Assembly: GCF_013386115.1 (NCBI RefSeq)
Contig: NZ_JACAOR010000008.1
Location: 404,671-468,670, forward strand
Length of the DNA stretch: 64,000 nt
Source: Pseudomonas gingeri
GTDB lineage: Bacteria > Pseudomonadota > Gammaproteobacteria > Pseudomonadales > Pseudomonadaceae
Direction of reading: 5' to 3'
Of the stretch, positions 39,021 to 47,291 are shown piece by piece. The position numbers and the translations under genes are program-made. Numbering within the stretch: position 1 is the first letter of the stretch; each line of letters begins with the position of its first letter. Under the pieces are notes generated by a model, which was given only the letters and a program-made list of their open reading frames with translations, searched no databases and was not told the DNA's origin.

Positions 39021-42000
39021 TCAGTCCCACAAGGTAAAGAAGTCCAGGAAGGAATAATCAGCGCGGCTGTTGGCAACTTCTATGTGGGAAATGGGTCCAT
39101 TAATCACCGGAACAGAGTAGTCTACCCAGTGATGGAGCACGTTAGTCCCCCCCCCAATGGCGTCTCCTCCTTTACATTCACGCTCTACCAATAGCGTCCC
39201 AATTGAGTTATAGAAAAAAACCGTTCCAGTAAAATTGAGATACGTATAGGCAAATCTCACTCTCTGATACCCTCGCTTGAACGTCAGGCGCAAACGTTGT
39301 CTGCCCACATTTCCATCGCTCAAGACGATCGAACGTCCAGACTGCATATCCGGTACCTGGTTGCCTGTGTAATGAACTATCCCGGATTTTCCTCCCGATT
39401 CCGGCAGCAAGGTGATCGTCATCAGCGGGGTGTCCATGCTCTGTCCCGCCGTGATGCTCCGCACGGGCACCGTTTCGAATGTTTCGTAGTAGATTCTGGG
39501 CTGGTTTTGCGTAACCACTATACGATACGGAAAAACCGTTGCATTGGCCTCGACGCTGCTGTGGTCAAAGGTCACCTTGAACGTGGCTGATAGCGAGCTG
39601 GTATCGTGCAATCCTCTCAGGTAACTGGCTGGTACCGGTATTTCCGCGTAGCCGGTGCTGATCCACCCGGAGGAAACCGGAAAGGCTTCCCATAGGGTGT
39701 GATTGTTCGGCAGCCCTCCCAATCTCAACCAGACTTTCTGGCCCACAGCGATCAACGGCCAGGCGAGCAGGCGCATTTTTATGACTCTTCTGACATCGAG
39801 CGTACCTCCGGTCACTTCGACATTGTCCGCATAGAACTTGGGCCTTGGCAGGTCGCTGTCATTGAACCGGGAAACACTGACCTGCAAGGTATCGGAGACT
39901 GTCGTGGCCCCGCCGCGCTCCACGCTGTAGCTCACCTGGCAATCGCCACCGATGGCCGCCGCCACCGCGCTGCTCGGTGCTGTGAAGTCCACCTGGCCCG
40001 AGGTCGAGCCGGGCTTGGGCAGGATGCCTGGCGTACCGATGCCGGGCTTGCCGATCCAATGCACGGTGATATTGTCGCTGGGATACATCGGGCTGTACTC
40101 GACCCGGATCGTGACCACCGGCGGGGAGTCGACATGCAGCGGATTGATCGTCGCGGTATCGGGGCCGGTAATCGTGCTTTCCAGCACCTGGGGCACTGGC
40201 AGGTCCAAGGCACTGCCAACCTTCATGATGAAGGGATGGGAAAACCGCGTCCGCGCGCCGTCGCGAGCGACGGTATAGTACAGGCGCATTGAGCGGTCGA
40301 GGTTGGGCAGGATGTACTCGCGCTTGAGGGTGAAGGGCAGGTCTCGGCCGACCCAAGGCGCCGTCACGGGAAAGCTGAAGGGCGGTGCACTGCCGCCGGG
40401 TGCACTGCCCTCGGCGTGGAGGTTGATGATGTCATTTTCGATGATGTCCACGTTTGCCTTGACCAGCACCCTGGCATCGAAGAGCGATACCTCGGGGTCG
40501 AAGACCTGATCGGGTGGTGGGGCTTCGTTCACCTCCACCGGTGGCAGCGAAGCCTGCGGTTCGCCCACATCGAGCAGCAGATCCTCGGACGGGATTTTAC
40601 CCATCGCGTTTTCCACCCAGTAGTACAGCCGCAAGGTTCCGCCTTCGAGCCTGGCGATATCGCCATTGGGGCCATTCTGCAAACGGAAGACGATGTCGCC
40701 CTCACCGGCGATATCGTAGAGCTCATCGTAGTAGGACTGGCCATTGGCAAAGGTGCCGTCGAGTACCAGGGTGATCCGGTCGAACGGATCCTGGCCCAGA
40801 TACTCCTTGATATTGACGATCAGGAAAGCGATATCCGGCGGTAATACATCGCCGGGCGCACCCTCGACCGTGGGCGCCGGCAGGCCGGTGCCGACCTGGG
40901 TGCCGGTGATATAGACGACCACGCTACGTGACCCACGCTCTGGGGCCGAGGAGCGGATCCGCACATAAGAGACCTGCACCCGCCCCTTGATCAGGGGCAG
41001 GATGTCGCTGTTCTTCCAGGGGATCCGCGCGGTGCGTCCCAGCTCGCTGACGACCACGGTATGCTCGATATACCGGGTGACACGCTGGCCCTCGAATGTT
41101 CGGCCGTTGAGCCTTACCCGAATGGTATCGCCGACGGCAAAGTCCGCCCGGTGAACCGCCACGACGATGGTGGCATCGGCGCCGTCGAGTGCATCGGCAT
41201 CGAGTTCATTGTGCTCGTCTGACTCTTCCACATAAGGCTCGTAGAGCAAGGGCTCGGCCTGATCGTCCAGACGCACTTCAAGTAGCTGCGCCGGTGACCA
41301 GCCATCGGAGTAGTTGCCGACCTCGTCGACCACCTCGTATTCGCAGACGTGCTCGCCGCTGCCGATCTTTTGCCAGTCGCCGGTATTGACCCAGAGGGTG
41401 ATCGGGTCGGTGCTTTCGACTTCGCCCTCGGTGACCCGGTGCTCGATGATATGGCCGCCGATGCTCAGGCGGATGCGGTCACGCACTGCGCGGTTGATGT
41501 CCGGTGCCGGGTTGCTGACCGCCGGGTAGAAATCGATGCGGACCGGGACCGGGGTGATGATGTCGCCTTCGCCGACCCCAAAATCGATCAGGTCCTGGGG
41601 AAAGACCGGCATCGCCAGGTTTTCGTTGTAATAGGTACTGGCGACGGGATTGCGGCCACCGGGGGAGACGGTATCGACCTTGAGACGAAAGCGCGCGGTT
41701 TCATCGGTGTTGCTACTCACCCGGGTCAGGCGAAAGAACACCGGGTCGGCCGGGCCGTCGGGCAAGCGTGCGCGGGGAATGAACAGCGGGATCTGGGCAT
41801 TGTTGGCGGCCTCGATATCGCTGACGGTATGAAAGGCGACCGGAGTGACGGTGTCTCGGCAGAACAGTTCGATGAAGTCGTTTTCGGCCATGGGCCGGTA
41901 GGGCAGCAGGATGCACTGCAGGCCCTTGTCCCGATGGGCATCGAGGGCCGCCCGGTTGATGCCGCCGTCGAAGCCGACCACAGGCGCGGTCTTGTTGGGA

Positions 42001-42137
42001 ATGTAGAGTTCGAGCTCGTTGAAGGGCACGGGGGTGATAGGTTCTGGCTGGCTCAGGTCGAAGGTGCGTGCTTGCGATGGGGCGTTGTCTTGCGATGGAT
42101 CGTGGCTGGGGAGCAGGGGATCAACGTAGTCGTTCAT
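39021..42137 (-). CDS. Gene C: scaffold protein with LWD-type C-terminal tip
   Basis: 1038 residues, not recognised from a characterised family. No signal peptide: it begins MNDYVDPLLPSHDPSQDNAP. Residues 1-879 are a scaffold of about seven Ig-like modules, nearly identical to gene D. Landmarks are GDTIRVRLNGRTFEGQ, an acidic EESDEHNELDADALDGAD stretch, a B-type module (about 650-760: PSDNITVHWIGKPGIGTPG, VDFTAPSSAVAAAIG) and an A-type module (about 762-878: VGQKVWLRLGGLP). After QNQ at 879 comes a 159-residue tip starting YETFETVPVRSITAGQSM and ending FLDFFTLWD. This tip is homologous to the end of gene E, not of D. AGGAACC precedes the ATG, and the dyad lies about 95 bp upstream. Confidence 0.82.
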   Translation of the reverse strand: MNDYVDPLLPSHDPSQDNAPSQARTFDLSQPEPITPVPFNELELYIPNKTAPVVGFDGGINRAALDAHRDKGLQCILLPYRPMAENDFIELFCRDTVTPVAFHTVSDIEAANNAQIPLFIPRARLPDGPADPVFFRLTRVSSNTDETARFRLKVDTVSPGGRNPVASTYYNENLAMPVFPQDLIDFGVGEGDIITPVPVRIDFYPAVSNPAPDINRAVRDRIRLSIGGHIIEHRVTEGEVESTDPITLWVNTGDWQKIGSGEHVCEYEVVDEVGNYSDGWSPAQLLEVRLDDQAEPLLYEPYVEESDEHNELDADALDGADATIVVAVHRADFAVGDTIRVRLNGRTFEGQRVTRYIEHTVVVSELGRTARIPWKNSDILPLIKGRVQVSYVRIRSSAPERGSRSVVVYITGTQVGTGLPAPTVEGAPGDVLPPDIAFLIVNIKEYLGQDPFDRITLVLDGTFANGQSYYDELYDIAGEGDIVFRLQNGPNGDIARLEGGTLRLYYWVENAMGKIPSEDLLLDVGEPQASLPPVEVNEAPPPDQVFDPEVSLFDARVLVKANVDIIENDIINLHAEGSAPGGSAPPFSFPVTAPWVGRDLPFTLKREYILPNLDRSMRLYYTVARDGARTRFSHPFIMKVGSALDLPVPQVLESTITGPDTATINPLHVDSPPVVTIRVEYSPMYPSDNITVHWIGKPGIGTPGILPKPGSTSGQVDFTAPSSAVAAAIGGDCQVSYSVERGGATTVSDTLQVSVSRFNDSDLPRPKFYADNVEVTGGTLDVRRVIKMRLLAWPLIAVGQKVWLRLGGLPNNHTLWEAFPVSSGWISTGYAEIPVPASYLRGLHDTSSLSATFKVTFDHSSVEANATVFPYRIVVTQNQPRIYYETFETVPVRSITAGQSMDTPLMTITLLPESGGKSGIVHYTGNQVPDMQSGRSIVLSDGNVGRQRLRLTFKRGYQRVRFAYTYLNFTGTVFFYNSIGTLLVERECKGGDAIGGGTNVLHHWVDYSVPVINGPISHIEVANSRADYSFLDFFTLWD

Positions 42138-42231
42138 GGTCGGGTTCCTGACAAGTCACGGAAAAAGGCGACCCGAAAGCCCGGATGGCGAGTCGTAAAG
42201 ACCATTCAACGCTGGGAGGGAGTGGCTGGCT

Positions 42232-42251
42232 AGCTGTCAGAAATGACAGTG
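42232..42251 (-). promoter_or_regulatory. Lux-box-like dyad, copy 3 (gene C promoter)
   Basis: On the minus strand CACTGTCATTTCTGACAGCT, with a -10-like TTGAAT at 42209-42204, 22 nt downstream. Gene C starts 95 bp from the box. The whole leader is duplicated in front of gene D. Confidence 0.75.
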
Positions 42252-42284
42252 GCGACGAGTGGTGGATGTCGAAAGACAGGGGAG

Positions 42285-42315
42285 AGCAGGGCTCCCCCCT
42301 GTCAGTGAGCGTGAG
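42285..42315 (-). terminator. Hairpin 3' of gene D
   Basis: Minus strand GACAGGGG.GGAG and CTCTCCCCTGTC form an imperfect long stem followed only by TTTC, 58 bp past the gene D stop. It separates gene D from the gene C promoter; it may terminate weakly. Confidence 0.5.
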
Positions 42316-42372
42316 TTTGCTAACGCCTGTTGATGCCCGTTCCTCGCAACGGACTCAAGGCGATATTCACTC

Positions 42373-45300
42373 TTACTCCCTCATCATTGCACGCAGGCGA
42401 ATGGAAGGGTTGTGCATATTAAACCCCTGGGTTCCCCACTGCATATTCCCGGTAAAGTTGTAATACCGCGGATCGCTATAAGGCGTCGAGGTCCAGTAAG
42501 CTGGCAGCGTGCCGTCATTCACCCAGGTGCCGGGGTAACTGCTAAATAGCGGGCCCCATTCACCCCACAAAGTTCCAACCATTCGGTTGGACGTAGCATT
42601 GGAGAATTGCTGGCTTGAAATCGCATTGGCGGGAACTGCGGTTGTACCGTAAAGCTGGGGTGATGGTCGTACATAAAGTTGTGGCACGGCCAACGTATGT
42701 GTAACGGTTACATTTCTCGCATCCGTGATCGTGAAGGTAATCGATGCGCCAGGTTTGGAATGGACGGTGACTCGCCCCTTGCCATCGATACTCGCGACCG
42801 CTGAATTCGAGGAAGTGAACTTCACGGGTCTGGCTCCGCCGGCAAACCCGATATCGAAAATGGCGCCGGGGAACAGCGTTCTCGGAAAGCCGCTGTTCAG
42901 AGCAAATGTGAAAGGCGCGGGAAGCGGATCGGTACCCCCGTGCGGGCTGGCGACCAGGTTGACCAGGCTCAACGGCAGTGTTGCGATCTTGAAGCGATAG
43001 GGCGGTGACACCTGCGTCTCGCCGAGCGTAATCGCCGTCAGCTCATAATCCCCATCCGCTAGTGCGGTGAGCGAGGTTTCCCAGGTTTTCTGACTGCCAA
43101 CGGACGCTGTGGCAATAACTCCACCACGGTTGCGTATCTGCACCGTCGAGTTTTCACGGCCCGTGCCGTAGACCGTCAGGTTAACGCTGGAGGTGGTGCC
43201 GTTATCAGGTATAACACCCTCGGCGTCGGTGACACGGGTGATGCTCGGCGTTACAGAGGCGATTACGGTGAAAGTCCTGATGTCGGACGACAGCACCCCA
43301 CCGACGACTTTGGCGATGAGGTCGTGTCGTTCGAGGGGCAGGTTGTTGATGTGATCGCTCCAGATTCCAGAAGCATTGACGCTGGTGGTCAAGATAACTG
43401 TCCCACCTCTGCGTACCTCGATGGTGGAGTTGGGCGTCGCGGTCCCGGACAGCGTCAGGCTTCTTTGATCGGTACTGCCATTGTGAGGTACCGAAGCCCC
43501 GGTAGAGGTGTGCACGCCAGTAATCTCCGGTCTCACCTCACGGATGACGGTAAAGGTGCGCGGCGGAGTGGACTCCGGATTGCTGCCATACAGGCCGCGC
43601 GCGGTGATGCTGTAGTCCTTGGCTGTCACCGTCAGCGCGGGTGTGCTCCAGGTTCCGTTGTCGTCAGCGGCGACCGTGCGCAGGACGTCGTTGCCGTCAC
43701 GAATCTGCACCTGCTGTCTATTGGCGGCTGTGCCCGTGAGTGTCATGGTCGTCGTGATCACGCGGGTGCCATTGGTGATCTCGGTGCCGCCGGCATCCTT
43801 GATGGAGGTGATGGTCGGAATGACAGAGAGCTGATTTTGCACGGTCACGGTACGCGATGGGAAAGTCTTGGCATTGGCTTCGACGCTGCTGTGGTCAAGG
43901 GTCACCTTGAAGGTCGCTGTCAGCGAGCTGGTGTCGAGCAGCCCATTCAGGTAACTGGGCGGTACCGGTATTTCCGCAAAACCGTCCCTGACCCAGGCCG
44001 CTGAAACCTCGGCGTCTTCCCAGAGGGTGTAATTGTTCGGCTGCCCCGTCAGCCTCAACCAGACTCTCTGTCCCGCCGCTATCAACGGCCAGGAAGGCAG
44101 GCGCATTTTTATGGTCCTGGTGATATCGAGCGTGCCGCCGGTCACCTCGACATTGTCCGCATAGAACTTGGGTGTTGGCAGGTCGCCTTGATTGAACTCG
44201 GAAACACTGACCTGCAGGATTTGGGACGGGGTCGTGGCACCGCCGCGTTCCACGCTGTAGCTCACCTGGCAACCGCCACCGATGGCCGCCGCCACCGCGC
44301 TGCTCGGGGCCGTGAAGTCGACCTGGCCCGAGGCAAGACCCGGCTTGGGCTCGATGGCCGGTGTGCCGATCCCCGGCTTGCCGATCCAATGCACGGTGAT
44401 GTTGTCGCTGGGGTACATCGGGCTATAGCGCACGCGAATGGTGACCATCGGTGGCGAGTCGACGTGCAGCGGATTGATCGTTGCGGTGTCAGGCCCGGTA
44501 ATGGTGCTTTCCAGAATATGTGGTACGGGCAGCTCCAGCGCACTGCCGACCTTCATGATGAAGGGATGGGAAAAGCGGGGCCGTGCGCCAGCCCGGGCGA
44601 GGGTGTAGTACAGGTGCATCGAGCGGTCCAGGTTGGGCAGGATGTACTCGCGCTTGAGGGTGAAGGGCAGGTCCCGACCGACCCAGGTCGCGGTGACAGG
44701 GAAGACGAATACCGGTGCGCTGCCCCCGGCGACGCTACCCTCGGCGTGGAGGTTGATGATGTCATTTTCGATGATGTCCACGTTCGCCTTGACCAGTACC
44801 CTGGCATCGAACGGCGACACCTCGGGGTCGAAAATGTGATCGGGCGGTGGCGCCTCATCCACCTCTACCGGTGGTAGCGAAGCCTGCGGTTCGCCGACAT
44901 CGAGCAGCAGGTCCTCGGACGGGAATTTACCCATCTCGTTTTCCACCCAGTAGTAGAGACGCAAGGTCCCGCCTTCGAGCCGGGCGATATCGCCATTGGG
45001 ACCGTTTTGCAAGTGGAAGACGATATCGCCGGTGCCGGCGATATCGTCGACTTCCTTGTAGTACGACCGGCCATTGGCATAGGTGCCGTCGAGCACCAGG
45101 GTGACCCGGTCGAAAGGATCCTGGCCCACATATTCCTTGATATGGACGATCAGGAAGGCGATATCCGGCGGCAATACATCGCCGGGCGCGCCCTCGACCG
45201 TGGGCGCCGGCAGGCCGGTGCCGACCTGGGTGCCGGTGATATAGACGATCACGCTGCGCGAACCTCGCTCCAGGGCCGAGGAGCGGATCCGCACATAAGA

Positions 45301-46467
45301 GACCTGCACCCGCCCCTTGATCAGGGGCAGGATGTCGCTGTTCTTCCAGGGGATCCGCGCGGTGCGTCCCAGCTCGCTGGCGACCACGGTATGCTCGATA
45401 TACCGGGTGACACGCTGGCCCTCGAATGTTCGGCCGTTGAGCCTGACCCGGACGATATCGTCGACGGCGAAGTCCGCCCGGTGAAGGGCGACGACAATCG
45501 TCGCGTCGGCGCCCTCGAGGGCATCGGCATCGAGTTCGTTGTGCTCGTCGGATTCCTCCACATAAGGTTCGTACAGCAAAGGCTCGGCCTGATCGTCCAG
45601 ACGCACTTCAAGTAGCTGCGCCGGTGACCAGCCATCGGAGTAGTTGCCGACCTCGTCGACCACCTCGTATTCGCAGACATGTTCGCCGCTGCCGATCTTT
45701 TGCCAGTCACCGGTGTTGACCCGGAGGGTGATCGGGTCGGTGCTTTCGAATTCGCCCTCGGTGACCCGGTGCTCGATGATATAGCCGCCGATGCTCAGGC
45801 GGATGCGGTCACGCACGGCGCGGTTGATATCCGGTGCCGGGGGGCTGATCGCAGGATAAAAATCGATGCGGACCGGTACCGGAACCTCGATATCACCCTC
45901 GCCGACCCCAAAATCGATCAGGTCCTGGGGAAAGACCGGCATGGCCAGGTTTTCGTTGTAGTAGGTGCTGGCGACGGGATTGCGACCGCCTGGGGAGACG
46001 GTATCGACCTTGAGGCGAAAGCGCGCGGTTTCATCGTCGTTGCCACTCACCCGGGTCAGGTGAAAGAACACCGGATCGGCGGGGCCGTCGGGCAGGCGTG
46101 CGCGGGGGATGAACAGTGATATCTGCGCGTTGTTGGCGGCCTCGATATCGCTGACGGTATGAAAGGCCACAGGAGTGACGGTGTCGCGGCAGAACAGTTC
46201 GATGAAGTCGTTTTCGGCCATGGGCCGATAGGGCAGCAGGATGCACTGCAGGCCCCTGTCCCGGTGGGCATCGAGGGCCGCCCGGTTGATGCCGCCGTCG
46301 AAGCCGACCACGGGCGCGGTCATGTTGGGGATGTAGAGTTCGAGCTCGTTGAAGGGCACGGGGGTGATAGGTTCTGGTTGGCTCAGGTCGAAGGTACGTG
46401 CTTGCGATGGAGCGTCGTCTTGCGATGGATCGTCGCTGGGGAGCAGGGGATCAACGTAGTCGTTCAT
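42373..46467 (-). CDS. Gene D: scaffold protein with Ig repeats and invasin-like lectin-type tip
   Basis: 1364 residues. Residues 1-879 duplicate the gene C scaffold with few differences. After the same QNQ junction the ending is entirely different. Three bacterial Ig-like repeats of about 92 residues (at about 880, 972 and 1064) each contain LTLSGTA or LTVYGTG followed by VEVRRGG/VQIRNRG and NGTWS-type turns. A Big_2-like module follows (about 1164-1262; FTSSNSAVASIDGKGRVTV, characteristic of that family). The final 100-residue segment has LWGEWGPLF, YWTSTPYSDPRYYNFT and a basic end, resembling the C-type-lectin-like ends of intimin/invasin-type adhesins. No signal peptide and no membrane anchor are seen. 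The leader, with dyad, matches gene C. Confidence 0.82.
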   Translation of the reverse strand: MNDYVDPLLPSDDPSQDDAPSQARTFDLSQPEPITPVPFNELELYIPNMTAPVVGFDGGINRAALDAHRDRGLQCILLPYRPMAENDFIELFCRDTVTPVAFHTVSDIEAANNAQISLFIPRARLPDGPADPVFFHLTRVSGNDDETARFRLKVDTVSPGGRNPVASTYYNENLAMPVFPQDLIDFGVGEGDIEVPVPVRIDFYPAISPPAPDINRAVRDRIRLSIGGYIIEHRVTEGEFESTDPITLRVNTGDWQKIGSGEHVCEYEVVDEVGNYSDGWSPAQLLEVRLDDQAEPLLYEPYVEESDEHNELDADALEGADATIVVALHRADFAVDDIVRVRLNGRTFEGQRVTRYIEHTVVASELGRTARIPWKNSDILPLIKGRVQVSYVRIRSSALERGSRSVIVYITGTQVGTGLPAPTVEGAPGDVLPPDIAFLIVHIKEYVGQDPFDRVTLVLDGTYANGRSYYKEVDDIAGTGDIVFHLQNGPNGDIARLEGGTLRLYYWVENEMGKFPSEDLLLDVGEPQASLPPVEVDEAPPPDHIFDPEVSPFDARVLVKANVDIIENDIINLHAEGSVAGGSAPVFVFPVTATWVGRDLPFTLKREYILPNLDRSMHLYYTLARAGARPRFSHPFIMKVGSALELPVPHILESTITGPDTATINPLHVDSPPMVTIRVRYSPMYPSDNITVHWIGKPGIGTPAIEPKPGLASGQVDFTAPSSAVAAAIGGGCQVSYSVERGGATTPSQILQVSVSEFNQGDLPTPKFYADNVEVTGGTLDITRTIKMRLPSWPLIAAGQRVWLRLTGQPNNYTLWEDAEVSAAWVRDGFAEIPVPPSYLNGLLDTSSLTATFKVTLDHSSVEANAKTFPSRTVTVQNQLSVIPTITSIKDAGGTEITNGTRVITTTMTLTGTAANRQQVQIRDGNDVLRTVAADDNGTWSTPALTVTAKDYSITARGLYGSNPESTPPRTFTVIREVRPEITGVHTSTGASVPHNGSTDQRSLTLSGTATPNSTIEVRRGGTVILTTSVNASGIWSDHINNLPLERHDLIAKVVGGVLSSDIRTFTVIASVTPSITRVTDAEGVIPDNGTTSSVNLTVYGTGRENSTVQIRNRGGVIATASVGSQKTWETSLTALADGDYELTAITLGETQVSPPYRFKIATLPLSLVNLVASPHGGTDPLPAPFTFALNSGFPRTLFPGAIFDIGFAGGARPVKFTSSNSAVASIDGKGRVTVHSKPGASITFTITDARNVTVTHTLAVPQLYVRPSPQLYGTTAVPANAISSQQFSNATSNRMVGTLWGEWGPLFSSYPGTWVNDGTLPAYWTSTPYSDPRYYNFTGNMQWGTQGFNMHNPSIRLRAMMRE

Positions 46468-46561
46468 GGTCGGGTTCCTGACAAGTCACGGAAGAGGGCG
46501 ACCCGAAAGCCCGGATGGCGAGTCGTAAAGACCATTCAACGTCGGGAGGGAGTGGCTGGCT

Positions 46562-46581
46562 AGCTGTCAGAAATGACAGTG
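46562..46581 (-). promoter_or_regulatory. Lux-box-like dyad, copy 4 (gene D promoter)
   Basis: Identical to copy 3: CACTGTCATTTCTGACAGCT on the minus strand, with TTGAAT at 46539-46534. The gene H terminator lies just upstream of it. Confidence 0.75.
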
Positions 46582-46610
46582 GCGACGAGTGGTCTGTACC
46601 GGTGATTTCA

Positions 46611-46644
46611 AATTGAAAAGGGGAGTCTTATTCCCCTTTCAATT
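46611..46644 (-). terminator. Terminator of gene H
   Basis: AATTGAAAGGGGAA and CTCCCCTTTTCAATT pair on the minus strand (14 bp, minor mismatch), followed by TTTGAAAT, 53 bp past the gene H stop. It insulates the gene D promoter. Confidence 0.75.
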
Positions 46645-46696
46645 CTCTATCGCGGTCGCGTCAAGTGCTTGCCAGGAGGGGCTTTAACCAGATCGT

Positions 46697-46900
46697 TTAT
46701 TCATAGTCCGCGAGGTGGAGGATGATTAAGTAACTGCCATCTTCTTCGAGTTTATGTTCTCTCAAGGTCACCAGCGAGCGTTTTCCTGGAGCTAGCTGGC
46801 CATTGATGACATCTCCTTGGACGGGGACGACTAAAACTTCTGCCTTTGCTTTAAACGCTGTTTTCTTGTTGCCTGCCATTACCACTATTTTAGTTGTCAT
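46697..46900 (-). CDS. Gene H: small 67-residue protein, unknown
   Basis: 67 residues, beginning MTTKIVVMAGNKKTAFKAKA and containing VLVVPVQGDVINGQLAPGK, RSLVTLREHKL and a hydrophobic-acidic end SYLIILHLADYE. Predicted mostly beta; no signal peptide, no recognised family. AGAGG lies 7 nt before the ATG. It has its own copy of the CTGTCA dyad (47097-47116) oriented toward it, with a -10-like TCGAAT, and its own terminator. It is therefore expressed as a separate member of the same regulon. It could be a small regulator, chaperone or single-module partner; undecided. Confidence 0.72.
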   Translation of the reverse strand: MTTKIVVMAGNKKTAFKAKAEVLVVPVQGDVINGQLAPGKRSLVTLREHKLEEDGSYLIILHLADYE

Positions 46901-47096
46901 AAAGACGCCTCTATGAAAAAAGTGATTGAGCCGGATTTGCTTTCACTGAGCGTTTTTTCATCCCTGAAAGTAGCAAGCCTGTTGAAGACTGCGCGTTGCA
47001 CTGCCTCTCTCTGCTGGTACTCGGCGTGTCAGCGAATCAAAGAGGTATTTTCTGAGGCTTGGTGATTCATTCGACACCGAAGTGGCAGGAAGGGCT

Positions 47097-47116
47097 ACCT
47101 GTCAGAAATGACAGTA
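47097..47116 (-). promoter_or_regulatory. Lux-box-like dyad, copy 5 (gene H promoter)
   Basis: TACTGTCATTTCTGACAGGT on the minus strand. Only on this strand does a -10-like hexamer (TCGAAT, 47074-47069) fall at the shared distance of 22 nt, so I assign it to gene H. Confidence 0.7.
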
Positions 47117-47182
47117 TCGACGAATGGTCATTGGAAAAAGAGTGTGAAACCGTTGGTCCACTTTACAGCCTTGCGCGGCTGA

Positions 47183-47202
47183 AACTGTCATTTCTGACAG
47201 TA
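47183..47202 (+). promoter_or_regulatory. Lux-box-like dyad, copy 6 (gene E promoter)
   Basis: AACTGTCATTTCTGACAGTA with -10-like TCAAAT at 47224-47229, 21 nt downstream. Gene E starts 90 bp past the box. The leader is a near-copy of the gene F leader. Confidence 0.75.
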
Positions 47203-47291
47203 GACATTCCCTCTCCCGAAACTTCAAATGACCTCAACGCGCAGTGGCGGCGGGCAGCCGATAGCCCATGTTCCGAACAGGAGTGTGCGTG

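Larger units (their letters stand above)
46901..47291. other. Divergent intergenic region between genes H and E
   Basis: 391 bp holding two lux-box-like dyads 86 bp apart (47097 and 47183), one serving gene H on the minus strand and one serving gene E on the plus strand. The stretch between them shows no gene. Otherwise only the two leaders. Confidence 0.65.
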
